DNA of 64,000 bases from NCBI RefSeq assembly GCF_026130605.1, contig NZ_JANFAU010000006.1:62001-126000 (forward strand). Direction: 5' to 3'. The translations under genes and the position numbers were made by a program. Of the stretch, positions 38,470 to 47,078 are shown piece after piece (the first letter of the stretch is position 1; each line of letters opens with the position of its first letter). Origin of the DNA: Sphingomonas lycopersici (lineage in GTDB: Bacteria; Pseudomonadota; Alphaproteobacteria; Sphingomonadales; Sphingomonadaceae). Under the pieces are notes generated by a model, which worked only from the letters and a program-made list of their open reading frames with translations, did not search any database and was not told the DNA's origin.

Positions 38470-39117
38470 CTATAACTGAGAGTATGTGTCCACCGCGGCA
38501 TTGACGTCATCGTAACTCACCGCTTGTGAATCGTGAATAAGCACTGCTCGATTACAGATGTTTCGAACGAGATCTGTGCTGTGAGAGGCTAGAATAAGAG
38601 TTCTATCCTGTCGTTTCTCGAATAGCTCGTAATGGCACTTGCGATGAAAATTCTGATCACCCACCAAAATAATCTCATCTATCAGATAGCACTCAAACTC
38701 AATTGCAAGTGATAGTGCGAAGGCCAGCCGTGCTCGCATGCCGGACGAGTATGTTTTCACCGGCATTCTTAATTGTCGGCCAAGCTCCGTAAAATCTTCA
38801 ACAAATGATCGTATTTCTGAATAATCTTTCTTGTAGATTCGAGCGATGAATCGCGCGTTGTCATAACCCGTCAGGCTGCCTTGAAACCCCCCTGAGAAGC
38901 CGAGCGGCCATGACACCGACATGCGGCGCATAACCTTGCCGGATGTCGGCATTTCGACGCCGCCAATTAATTTGATGAGCGTGGTTTTGCCCGCCCCGTT
39001 TCGCCCCAGCAGCGCAATGCGCTCGCCTCGTTCGACAACCAGGTTAACATTGGCAAGAACCTGCTTGGACGACGCGCCGTGCGTATAGGTTTTCGAAAGG
39101 TTGCTACAGATAATCAT
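38470..39117 (-). CDS. kpsT: Capsular polysaccharide ABC transporter, ATP-binding protein
   Basis: A 215-aa ATPase from ATG 39117 (MIICSNLSKTYTHG), overlapping the permease stop by four bases. Walker A is LLGRNGAGKTTLIKLIGG, the signature motif TYSSGMRARLAFALSLA, Walker B CYLIDEII, and the switch His lies in LILASHSTDL. The short length and absence of a C-terminal glycan-binding domain fit KpsT/BexA (capsule) rather than Wzt (O antigen). It powers export of lipid-linked capsule together with KpsM, KpsE and the outer membrane protein. Confidence 0.93.
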   Translation of the reverse strand: MIICSNLSKTYTHGASSKQVLANVNLVVERGERIALLGRNGAGKTTLIKLIGGVEMPTSGKVMRRMSVSWPLGFSGGFQGSLTGYDNARFIARIYKKDYSEIRSFVEDFTELGRQLRMPVKTYSSGMRARLAFALSLAIEFECYLIDEIILVGDQNFHRKCHYELFEKRQDRTLILASHSTDLVRNICNRAVLIHDSQAVSYDDVNAAVDTYSQL

Positions 39118-39911
39118 TCGACTGTAAGTGTCCGGCGAACGCGGCGGCAAAGCGTGAGGCCGACCAACGAAATTATAACCGAGGTGATAATGGGATTCCA
39201 GGGGTCGTAATAAGCGATAATCTCGTCGCCCCATAGGCCTTTCCGCATCATCTCCATTGCGTTAACAAATGGCGAAAGAAGAAGATATTCTCTCATGCCA
39301 GGGGTCATCCACGAAAGTAACGTAAACGCTCCGGAGAACGGGATCATGATATATGTTGTAACCGGGACAAACTTCTCCAAAACCTCGGACATTTCGGAGA
39401 TCGGAGATATCACTAGGCATATCGACAAGCATAAAAACGCGTAAGCAGCCCAACCCGCGATAAAAAGGCCGATATCCGATGGTATCGGAAATAAGTCGAA
39501 CGCAACGAGTACCGTTGCGATCGCCAGATACGCCATCATGCACCCAAGCACCTCGATGGTGAAGCGGGCTAGGATAAAGTCGAGAATCTTTATCTGCCGA
39601 TGATAAAGCAGGCTGCTATTTACCGTGAAAATGACGACGCTACGCTGCACGGCGTGCCTGAATAGGGTGAGTGGGATATAGCCCGTCACGACAAAGGCAA
39701 CAACGCTTATGCCGTGCTCCTGGGGGCCTTTGGTCAATCGCCAAAGGAGAGAGACCAAGCCTGCAAACAGGAGTGGTTCAGCCATGATCCACAAAAAGCC
39801 GATGTTTTCACGGCCAAATCGGGTGGTCAATTCGCGGATGATCAGTGCGTGAAGCACGCGGACTTGAATTGTCCAGCCTTCTCTAAGCCTGCGAAGCCCG
39901 TTTCTAGCCAT
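39114..39911 (-). CDS. kpsM: Capsular polysaccharide ABC transporter, permease
   Basis: A 265-aa ABC-2 type permease with about six hydrophobic segments. The N-terminal VRVLHALIIRELTTRFGREN followed by IGFLWIMAEPLLFAGLVSL is diagnostic for the KpsM/BexB family. It lies 2 bp downstream of the KpsE-like gene and overlaps kpsT by four bases, so the three genes form a tight operon. Confidence 0.94.
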   Translation of the reverse strand: MARNGLRRLREGWTIQVRVLHALIIRELTTRFGRENIGFLWIMAEPLLFAGLVSLLWRLTKGPQEHGISVVAFVVTGYIPLTLFRHAVQRSVVIFTVNSSLLYHRQIKILDFILARFTIEVLGCMMAYLAIATVLVAFDLFPIPSDIGLFIAGWAAYAFLCLSICLVISPISEMSEVLEKFVPVTTYIMIPFSGAFTLLSWMTPGMREYLLLSPFVNAMEMMRKGLWGDEIIAYYDPWNPIITSVIISLVGLTLCRRVRRTLTVE

Positions 39912-39913
39912 TG

Positions 39914-41074
39914 TCAGTCTTCTGGCGCGTGCTCAAGGATGCCGACAATTAGCATCCACGCAATGAAGTAAAGGCAAATCGCAGCCGCCGCGACAATGAT
40001 GACATTCAAAAGGCGCCTTGGCAGCAGCGGCATGTCAGGCAGGTTCGGATCGACGACCCGCTCAAGATAGAATTGCTGGCGCTGGGCCTCGGCTCGAGAT
40101 TGGACGAGTGCCGCGTTGGCCGCGTTCAAGCTCTGGGTCGAGAATTCCTGTTCGACCAGCAAATTCTCGTAGCCTCCGATTTTAGAGGCAATGCCGGTAT
40201 CGGTTCCGACCACCCGGCTGTCTTGCGAAGCGATTTGGGCAGACATCGCGCTGATCCTCGTCCGGAGCGCCGGAATAGAGGGGTTGTTGGGCGCGACGCG
40301 CTGCATCAAATCGAGCTGTGCCTGAAGGGCCGCGCGCTCGGCAATCATCTTATTGGCGATCTCGAGCACGCCGCCTGCTTGTTTGCCTGGGTCGATCAAC
40401 GCCTGTGTGTTGCGATACTCCGCCAGCGCGACACGCGCCGCCTTTGCCCTGATGGTTGCCACGCGCACCTGATTCTGGGCTTCGGCGATGGCTTTTGTTT
40501 GCGCGCGGGCGTTGAGCCGATTTACCAGCGCCTCGCTGAGGTAAAGCAGTTGCTGATTGATTTCATAGGCGTCTTGCGGGGTGAAGGCCTGAACCTTGAT
40601 CGTAGCGGTTCCAGTCTCGGCGTCGAGGCGCGCGTCGACCATCTTGTCATAGTATTTAAACAAATTCTCGAAAGTATCTTCCGAAAACGGATGCGGAAAA
40701 CGGGAAATGAAATCTGCCTGAGCTGAAGCAAATTTTGCCCGAATGTCGGGATTCTTCTCCAGCGCCTTAAGCGCGTCTCGAGAACGGACGAAGGTGAGGA
40801 CCTCGTTTGCTTGTTCCTGGCCGCTCGACATCCCGGTCATCTGGACAAGGTTCGCTAATGTAGACACTGGCGATCGCTTCTGATCGGGGCTCTTGATGAC
40901 GAAGCGAGATTCGGAAATGTAAATATCCGACGCAATCAGGCCATAATAGAGCGCTGCGAGAATCGTCGGAAAAACGACGAAGATGATGAACCAACGCCTT
41001 TTTTTTAACCAGTCCGAAAAGGGTGGGCGGACGGTCGTTTCGGTTTCGGCAGGGAACGAAGGATTGACGTTCAT
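39914..41074 (-). CDS. kpsE: Capsule export inner-membrane/periplasmic protein, KpsE/BexC-like
   Basis: A 386-aa polysaccharide co-polymerase-type protein with transmembrane segments near residues 29-50 (WFIIFVVFPTILAALYYGLI) and 355-380 (LLNVIIVAAAAICLYFIAWM). In between lies a long periplasmic coiled coil (about 180-345). SESRFVIKSPDQKRSPVS and the C-terminal PNLPDMPLLPRR are typical of KpsE/BexC/Wzz-like export proteins. It bridges the ABC transporter and the outer membrane lipoprotein. It is the first gene of the kpsE-M-T operon, divergent from the OPX gene. Confidence 0.92.
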   Translation of the reverse strand: MNVNPSFPAETETTVRPPFSDWLKKRRWFIIFVVFPTILAALYYGLIASDIYISESRFVIKSPDQKRSPVSTLANLVQMTGMSSGQEQANEVLTFVRSRDALKALEKNPDIRAKFASAQADFISRFPHPFSEDTFENLFKYYDKMVDARLDAETGTATIKVQAFTPQDAYEINQQLLYLSEALVNRLNARAQTKAIAEAQNQVRVATIRAKAARVALAEYRNTQALIDPGKQAGGVLEIANKMIAERAALQAQLDLMQRVAPNNPSIPALRTRISAMSAQIASQDSRVVGTDTGIASKIGGYENLLVEQEFSTQSLNAANAALVQSRAEAQRQQFYLERVVDPNLPDMPLLPRRLLNVIIVAAAAICLYFIAWMLIVGILEHAPED

Positions 41075-41257
41075 AAATATCTTTGCAGCGGCTCAATGGG
41101 GAACCTAGGACCCGCTCGCGCTAGGCCAACGCAGAGCCGCGCGCAAGGTCGGGTAGCGCCCCGCTGACCTTAATGTACGGGGAACTATTGTCCATCCTTG
41201 AATCCCGATGCTAAGGCGTGCCGCCGTCGAAGCCGCAAGCCCCGAGTTAATTCAGCA
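41075..41257. promoter_or_regulatory. Divergent promoter region of the capsule export genes
   Basis: 183 bp between the start of kpsE (minus) and the outer membrane export lipoprotein (plus). Both operons must be driven from here. I cannot assign confident -35/-10 boxes or operators. Confidence 0.4.
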
Positions 41258-42394
41258 ATGCAAGCTAAAAATTTCCTTTGTCTGGTCCTGCTCGCGGGGC
41301 TCGGGGGGTGTGCTACGCTCCCCTCAAGCGGCCCTACCGGCAAGCAGATTGAGAAATCGGCCCGCGTACCGGAGGAAGGGGCGCCGATCGAGTTGGTCGA
41401 AATCCGCACGGTCGCCGACGTGCCGAACGTGGCATCGGACGCGCCAGCGGTCGCGGCGCTGCCGGAACTCGCGCCTCCGCCGACCGATATGATCGGTCCC
41501 GGTGACGTATTGGATATCAATATATATGAAGCGGGCGTTACGCTGTTTTCGGACAGGGGTGGTGCTGGCGCGGCGAACCAGGTGGCGGCCGCCCCCGGCG
41601 TCCAGGTGCAGAAGCTCCCGCCGACGCGGGTAGACGATGCTGGCACTATCACCATCCCTTATGCCGGCACGCTTCACGTAACGGGAACGACGACCGGTCA
41701 GGTCGAGGCGATGATTCGGAATTCACTACGTCGCCTTTCGCAGAACCCGCAAGTGCTGGTAACGTTGAGTCAGACTATCACGAACTCGATCATCGTCGGA
41801 GGCGAAGTAGCGAAACCGGGAAGGCTCGTGCTGCAGACGAACCGCGAAACGCTGTCGGATGTGATCGCGCTTGCTGGCGGTTATCGGGGGAATGCCAAGG
41901 ATCTGACGCTGCGGATAGTTCGTGGTGGTCGGAGCGTCGATCTTCGGGTGAACGATCTGGCGGAAAATCCGAGCTCGGACATCCGGGCCTACCCCGGTGA
42001 CCGCCTGATGCTGATCAACAATCCGCGCACTTATTCGGTGTTGGGCGCTTCCGGACGCGTCGAGCAGATTCCTTTTGGTCGATCTTCGGTCTCCCTAGCG
42101 GAGGCGATTGCGACGGCAGGAGGAGCCAATCCAAGCCTTGGCGACCCCGCTGCGATCTTTCTGCTGCGTTACGTGCGGGATGAGCGCGGCAACGATGTGC
42201 CGATGGTTTATCATCTCAATATGATGAAAGCGGGAACTTACTTCGTCGCGCAGCGCTTCCCCATGCGTGACAAGGACGTATTGTACTTCGGTAATGCCGC
42301 CGCCAATCAGCCTAGTAAGGTAATTCAGCTTATCAGCCAGCTGTTTGCCCCGCTTTTGACTGTTACAAGTGGGATTCAAGCCCTCAAGAACTGA
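41258..42394 (+). CDS. Outer membrane polysaccharide export lipoprotein (OPX, Wza/KpsD-like)
   Basis: A 378-aa protein from ATG 41258. The signal peptide MQAKNFLCLVLLAGLGGC ends in a lipobox with Cys18. The Poly_export domain starts with MIGPGDVLDINIYEAGVTLF, followed by SLBB-type repeats (VIVGGEVAKPGRLVLQ and YSVLGASGRVEQIPF). OPX proteins form the outer membrane channel for capsule. An upstream in-frame ATG at 41198 would destroy the signal peptide and is rejected. Confidence 0.93.
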   Translation: MQAKNFLCLVLLAGLGGCATLPSSGPTGKQIEKSARVPEEGAPIELVEIRTVADVPNVASDAPAVAALPELAPPPTDMIGPGDVLDINIYEAGVTLFSDRGGAGAANQVAAAPGVQVQKLPPTRVDDAGTITIPYAGTLHVTGTTTGQVEAMIRNSLRRLSQNPQVLVTLSQTITNSIIVGGEVAKPGRLVLQTNRETLSDVIALAGGYRGNAKDLTLRIVRGGRSVDLRVNDLAENPSSDIRAYPGDRLMLINNPRTYSVLGASGRVEQIPFGRSSVSLAEAIATAGGANPSLGDPAAIFLLRYVRDERGNDVPMVYHLNMMKAGTYFVAQRFPMRDKDVLYFGNAAANQPSKVIQLISQLFAPLLTVTSGIQALKN

Positions 42395-42477
42395 TCGACG
42401 AGCGATAGGTGGGACTCGGCGTTCGTTTCATAGGCCGCTCCGATTTGTTTCGGCGGTAATACGAAGCGGCATGAGTT

Positions 42478-43542
42478 TTACGGAGTGTCGCGCGCAGCGA
42501 CTGCGTCGGCAACCGCCCGTCGTATCCCCACCGACCGCCACGGCTGCCCGATCCCTGTCTCCCATCGGTCGCGCAGCGCCCAGAGCCAGTTCACCCGCCG
42601 CTCGGCGATGCCCGGCAGGCTGAGCAGATCGCCGCCCAGCCAGGGCAGGAACGGGTTGCGCCGCGCATAGGACCAGATCTCGACCCGCTCGCCGCCGCGT
42701 GCGGAGGCGCCCCGCGCGTGGAAACCCACCGTATCAGCGACGACGAGGGTATTCTCCGGCACCGCCAGCGGCTCTGCTGGCCCCAGCTTCATCGCCGCGA
42801 GGTCCTCGCTCGAGACCCGCGGCGAGCCTCGCGCAGAGAGCCGGTCGATCGCCTGCGGGTCCGCGAGGCTGCGTCGCCGTTCCCAGGCGAGCCGCTCGGG
42901 GGTGAAACGATGCGACCCGCGCACATAGGTAAACGGCCCTTCGTCCTCCGCCACCGGATTGAGGAACAGCCACGCCTTGAGCGAGGAGTGGAAGCTGTCG
43001 GCGTGAAGCGCTTCCTGCGGGTCGGGCTCGTTGCCGCCGTCGCGCGTCACGATCGTCTGGATATAGTGCAGCGGCGTCGTGCGGAAACTGGCGACGAAGT
43101 GGAACAGCGCGACGAGATCCTTGCGCGCGAGCAGCGCGCGCAACGCCGGAATCGCGGCGAGCATCGCGGGATCGATCGCCATCCGGCGCGTGATCGCATC
43201 GCCTTGGCGCATTTCGCGCGCCGGACCCTGATAGGACAGGATCGCCGCACGCAACGCGGCGAATTCGCCCGGCGGGAGCACGTCATGGATCGCGACGAAG
43301 CCGTCGCGCTCGAAGGCCTCGCGCCATTCGGGGCGGACGTGCCGCGCGAGCCGGCGGCGACGCCACGCGCACAGTGCGGCCGCCAGCCTGACCCGCGCCA
43401 GGTGGAGCCCGTAAGCGTTGAAGCGGCGCGATCCGATGATCGGATTGTCGAGGAAGCTCTTGGCCGAGGTGACGAGTTGCACCGCCCATAGCGGCGCGAG
43501 CAACGCCGTCCCGACCCTCACTCGCTTCGCTTGGGACGCCAT
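42478..43542 (-). CDS. Phytanoyl-CoA dioxygenase-like protein (capsule locus)
   Basis: A 354-aa protein from ATG 43542 (MASQAKRVRVGTALLAPLW). The PhyH fold is suggested by FERDGFVAIHDVLPPGEFAALR, the Fe ligands H-x-D in PQEALHADSFHSSLKAWLFL, EGPFTYVRGSHRF, and the distal His in DTVGFHARGASARGGER. The frame remains open upstream through kdsA antisense and is not used. It follows kdsA by 103 bp on the same strand. A role in modifying a capsule component is inferred from location only. Confidence 0.83.
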   Translation of the reverse strand: MASQAKRVRVGTALLAPLWAVQLVTSAKSFLDNPIIGSRRFNAYGLHLARVRLAAALCAWRRRRLARHVRPEWREAFERDGFVAIHDVLPPGEFAALRAAILSYQGPAREMRQGDAITRRMAIDPAMLAAIPALRALLARKDLVALFHFVASFRTTPLHYIQTIVTRDGGNEPDPQEALHADSFHSSLKAWLFLNPVAEDEGPFTYVRGSHRFTPERLAWERRRSLADPQAIDRLSARGSPRVSSEDLAAMKLGPAEPLAVPENTLVVADTVGFHARGASARGGERVEIWSYARRNPFLPWLGGDLLSLPGIAERRVNWLWALRDRWETGIGQPWRSVGIRRAVADAVAARDTP

Positions 43543-43645
43543 GACTTTACGTTTCCGCCAATAACTATCTGAGCGCAATCGATGATCGCGGCATTTCGCC
43601 GTGGCCCGGGCTTTTCCCGGGCCATAAGGTTCGTGGTGCGGCCGA

Positions 43646-44473
43646 TCAGCCCTTGGCGATCGCGTCGATCGCCTGCAGCCGCGCGAGCAGCGCCTCGATG
43701 CGGTCGAGCGGCAGCGCGTTGGGGCCGTCGGACAGCGCCTTGTCGGGATCGGGGTGGGTTTCCATGAACACCCCCGAGACCCCGGCGGCGACCGCCGCGC
43801 GCGCCAGCAGCGGGACGAATTCGCGCTGCCCGCCCGAGCGTTCGCCGAGGCCGCCGGGCAGCTGGACCGAATGCGTCGCGTCGAACACCACCGGGCACCC
43901 TGTCGCGGCCATGATCGCCAGCCCGCGCATGTCCGAAACGAGATTGTTGTAGCCGAACGAGGTGCCGCGTTCGCACAGCAGGAAGGCATCCGGGTCATGC
44001 CCGGCCGCGGTCGCCGCGTTGCGCGCCTTGGCGACGACCTGGTTCATGTCGGCCGGCGCCATGAACTGCGCCTTCTTGATGTTGACCGGCTTGCCCGAGG
44101 CGGCGACCGCGGCGATGAAATCGGTCTGCCGCGCGAGAAAGGCGGGGGTCTGCAGCACGTCGACCGCTTGCGCCACCGCGGCGACCTGGCCGGGTTCGTG
44201 GACGTCGGTTAGCACCGGAAGCCCGGTTTGCTCGCGTACTTTCTCGAGGATGCGCAGGCCCTCGTCGATCCCGAGCCCACGGAAGGAGCGGTCGGAGCTG
44301 CGGTTCGCCTTGTCGAACGAGCTTTTGAAGATGAGCAACAGATTCAGCCGCTGCGCCACCCCGGCCAACGTTTCGGCGATGGAAAGCGTCAGTTCCTCGC
44401 TTTCGATGACGCAGGGGCCGGCGATCGCGAATAAAGGCGTGTCGGCGCCAATTGCGTGTCCGCAGAGGATCAT
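43646..44473 (-). CDS. kdsA: 3-deoxy-8-phosphooctulonate synthase (Kdo-8-P synthase)
   Basis: A 275-aa TIM-barrel enzyme condensing arabinose-5-P and PEP. Key motifs are [75 protein letters not shown] and [20 protein letters not shown]. The Cys in AGPCVIES indicates the metal-dependent class; E. coli-type enzymes have Asn there. Within the capsule locus it supplies Kdo for the capsule linker. It lies 195 bp from the divergent kdsD. Confidence 0.97.
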   Translation of the reverse strand: MILCGHAIGADTPLFAIAGPCVIESEELTLSIAETLAGVAQRLNLLLIFKSSFDKANRSSDRSFRGLGIDEGLRILEKVREQTGLPVLTDVHEPGQVAAVAQAVDVLQTPAFLARQTDFIAAVAASGKPVNIKKAQFMAPADMNQVVAKARNAATAAGHDPDAFLLCERGTSFGYNNLVSDMRGLAIMAATGCPVVFDATHSVQLPGGLGERSGGQREFVPLLARAAVAAGVSGVFMETHPDPDKALSDGPNALPLDRIEALLARLQAIDAIAKG

Positions 44474-44668
44474 AAAAAATACCCGTCAGCTAATTCTTGA
44501 AGCATCGTGGATTGCCGGCTAGCGCAGAAAGAGGGCAGCGCCAATGGTACGGACCGTCGATTCTTTTAAAGCCGAATTGAGGCGAATGGTGGTTTCCCGA
44601 TGCCGAACATTCGCTAGGATGGGCGGTGTGTTACATTTCGTTGACGATGTGTTGGTAGCCGGGGCGTT

Positions 44669-45658
44669 ATGAAAGTTGAAGTTCTCCAGGGGCGCTATGC
44701 CTCGTCTGCGTTGAAGACGCTGGATATAGAGCTTCAGGCGCTCGAAATCCTCAGAGAAGCGCTGCAGGCGCCGGCGCTTTCCCGATCGGTCGACGCCGCG
44801 ATCAGGACGATCGCCGCGACGCGCGGACGGGTCATCATCACCGGCATGGGGAAGAGCGGACATGTCGCGCGCAAGATCGCCGCGACGATGTGCTCGACCG
44901 GGACGTCGGCACTCTATCTCCATCCGGGCGAAGCGAGCCACGGCGATCTCGGCATCATCACCCGTGAGGACGTGGTCTTGGCGATCACCTGGTCGGGCGA
45001 GACCACCGAGCTGGGCGATATCCTGCAATATTGCCGGCGCTACGGCGTGCCGCTGATCGTCGCGACCTCGCAGGCGGACAGCACCGCCGCGCGCGCCGCC
45101 GACATCTGCCTGATCATGCCGACGGTGCGGGAGGCCTGCCCGAACGAACTGGCGCCGACCTCGTCGACGACGCTGCAGATCGTGCTGGGCGACGCGCTGG
45201 CGGTGGCGCTGATCGAAGCGCGCGGCTTCACGCCGTCGGATTTCCGCATCTTCCACCCGGGCGGACGGCTGGGCGTGCAGCTCAGCACGATCGGGCAGAT
45301 CATGGGCACCGGCGACGAGATCCCGCGCGTGACGCGCGGCGCCTCGCTGACCAGCGCGACGATCGAGATGAGCCGCAAGCGCTACGGCTGCACCGCGGTG
45401 GTCGACGAGGCGGGGATGCTGATCGGTGCGTTCACCGACGGCGATCTGCGCCGCTGCATCGCGGTCCACGATCTCAACGATGATATCGCGCTCCACATGT
45501 CGCCCCAGCCGGTGACGGTGACCGCCGATACGCTGGCGGCGGAGGCGCTGAAGACGCTCAACGACCATGCCGTCTCGGTGCTGTTTGTGGTGGACGATGC
45601 GGGAATGCTGATCGGGATCGTTCACATGCACGATATCGTCAGGATGGGCGTTGCCTGA
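44669..45658 (+). CDS. kpsF: Arabinose-5-phosphate isomerase (KpsF/KdsD family)
   Basis: A 329-aa protein converting ribulose-5-P to arabinose-5-P, the first committed step to Kdo. An N-terminal SIS domain (RVIITGMGKSGHVARKIAAT, LHPGEASHGDLGII, AITWSGETTELGDIL, PTSSTTLQIVLGDALA) is followed by paired CBS domains from about residue 205 (VTRGASLTSATIEMSRKRYG; LFVVDDAGMLIGIVHMHDIV). Length is normal. It heads the + strand run kpsF-kdsB-phosphatase-kpsC-GT, overlapping kdsB by 8 bp. Confidence 0.96.
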   Translation: MKVEVLQGRYASSALKTLDIELQALEILREALQAPALSRSVDAAIRTIAATRGRVIITGMGKSGHVARKIAATMCSTGTSALYLHPGEASHGDLGIITREDVVLAITWSGETTELGDILQYCRRYGVPLIVATSQADSTAARAADICLIMPTVREACPNELAPTSSTTLQIVLGDALAVALIEARGFTPSDFRIFHPGGRLGVQLSTIGQIMGTGDEIPRVTRGASLTSATIEMSRKRYGCTAVVDEAGMLIGAFTDGDLRRCIAVHDLNDDIALHMSPQPVTVTADTLAAEALKTLNDHAVSVLFVVDDAGMLIGIVHMHDIVRMGVA

Positions 45659-46460
45659 TCTGATCGTCGTTCCGGCTCGTTACGCATCGACTCGTCTTCC
45701 CGGAAAGCCATTGCTCAGCATCGCCGGGCGCACCTTGCTCGAGCGGGTGACCGCGGTGGCGCGCGCCGCAGCGAGGCAAGCCGGCGATTGCGACGTGGTG
45801 GTGGCGACCGACGACGCTCGCATCGCCGACCATGCCCGCGATCTCGGCCTCGATGTCGTGATGACCGCGGCCGAACTCGATTCGGGAACGGCGCGCGCCT
45901 GTGCGACGGCGCGCGGCCGCGCCGTGCCGCCCGCGATCGTCGTCAATCTGCAAGGCGACGCGCCGTTCATCCCGCCGGCGGTGGTCGCGACGCTGATCGA
46001 GACGCTGCGCGGCGGCGGCGCGGATGTCGCCACCCCGGTCTATCAGCTCGACTGGGACCGGCTCGACCGGCTTCGTGCGCACAAGGCCGACGCGCCGTTC
46101 AGCGGGACGACGTGCGTGCGCGGCGCCGACGGGCGGGCCTTGTGGTTCTCGAAGGCGATCATCCCCGCGATCCGCGACGAGGCCGCGCTGCGTGCGGCGG
46201 GCGGGCGGTCCCCGGTCTGGCAGCATCTCGGGCTGTACGGCTATCGCATGACCGCGCTGGAATGGTTCGCGGCCGCGGGGCCGGGCGCTTATGAGAAGCT
46301 CGAAGGGCTCGAACAATTGCGCTTCCTGGAAAGCGGCTGGACCATCGCCACGGTCGAGGTAGAAACGCCGGACCATGCCCTTTCCGGTATCGACACGCCC
46401 GCCGATCTCGCGCTCGCCGAAGCCGCGATCGCCCGCCTCGGGGATCCTTTTCCCGGTTGA
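45651..46460 (+). CDS. kdsB: CMP-Kdo synthetase (3-deoxy-manno-octulosonate cytidylyltransferase)
   Basis: A 269-aa protein starting at TTG 45651 (MPDLIVVPARYASTRLPGKPL), overlapping the kpsF stop. It activates Kdo as CMP-Kdo, the donor for KpsC/KpsS. Visible motifs are the nucleotide-binding PARYASTRLPGKPL, VVVATDDARIADHA, MTAAELDSGTARACATA, VVNLQGDAPFIPP and LGLYGYRMTALEWF. No ATG or GTG can yield the conserved N-terminus, so the TTG start is needed. Kdo in this locus probably goes only to capsule. Confidence 0.95.
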   Translation: MPDLIVVPARYASTRLPGKPLLSIAGRTLLERVTAVARAAARQAGDCDVVVATDDARIADHARDLGLDVVMTAAELDSGTARACATARGRAVPPAIVVNLQGDAPFIPPAVVATLIETLRGGGADVATPVYQLDWDRLDRLRAHKADAPFSGTTCVRGADGRALWFSKAIIPAIRDEAALRAAGGRSPVWQHLGLYGYRMTALEWFAAAGPGAYEKLEGLEQLRFLESGWTIATVEVETPDHALSGIDTPADLALAEAAIARLGDPFPG

Positions 46461-46469
46461 AGTCACGCG

Positions 46470-47078
46470 ATGTTCGTGATCGTCCGTCATGGCAATACCT
46501 TCGCCGCCGGGGAGGCGCCGCGCCGGATCGGTGCGCGCACCGATCTGTCGCTGACCGACGAGGGCGTCGCGCAGGCGCACCGGCTCGGGGCGCATTTCGC
46601 CGCATCGGGCTGGCGCTTCGCGCGCGTCCTGGTGTCGCCGCTCGCGCGGACGCGGCAGACGGCCGAGGCGATTCTGGCCCACCAGCCCGATCCCCCGGCC
46701 GCCGAGCCGTGCGAATGGCTGCGTGAGATCGATCACGGCCCCGATGAGGATAAGCCCGAGGATGCGGTGCTCGCCCGTATCGGTTGCGCCGCGCTGACCG
46801 CCTGGGACGAGCAGGCGCTCCCGCCGCCTGATTGGATCGTCGATGCCGAGGCGCGCAAGGCGGGTTGGCGCGCGCTTTTCGCGTCGGGCGATCGCGATGC
46901 GCCGACGCTCGTCGTGACCAGCAACGGCGCGGCGCGCTTCGCGCTGCTGGCGGATGCTGCGCTTTCCGCCGCGATCAGCGGATTGCACAGCCTGAAGCTG
47001 CCGACCGGGGGTTATGGGATCGTGCGCCGGGGGCGGAATGATGCACTTGAGGTTCCGGTCTGGGGCCGACGTCCTTGA
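46470..47078 (+). CDS. Histidine phosphatase family protein (PGAM-like)
   Basis: A 202-aa protein from ATG 46470, 9 bp after kdsB. The N-terminal FVIVRHGNTFAAGEAPRRIG carries the R-H-G phosphohistidine motif. A catalytic acid region (LVSPLARTRQTAEAI; EWLREIDHGPDEDK) is also present, while the second His motif is replaced by VVTSNGAARFAL (Asn instead of His). That substitution may reduce or alter activity. It lies between kdsB and kpsC, so a phosphatase step in Kdo or capsule precursor synthesis is possible, but unproven. Confidence 0.86.
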   Translation: MFVIVRHGNTFAAGEAPRRIGARTDLSLTDEGVAQAHRLGAHFAASGWRFARVLVSPLARTRQTAEAILAHQPDPPAAEPCEWLREIDHGPDEDKPEDAVLARIGCAALTAWDEQALPPPDWIVDAEARKAGWRALFASGDRDAPTLVVTSNGAARFALLADAALSAAISGLHSLKLPTGGYGIVRRGRNDALEVPVWGRRP

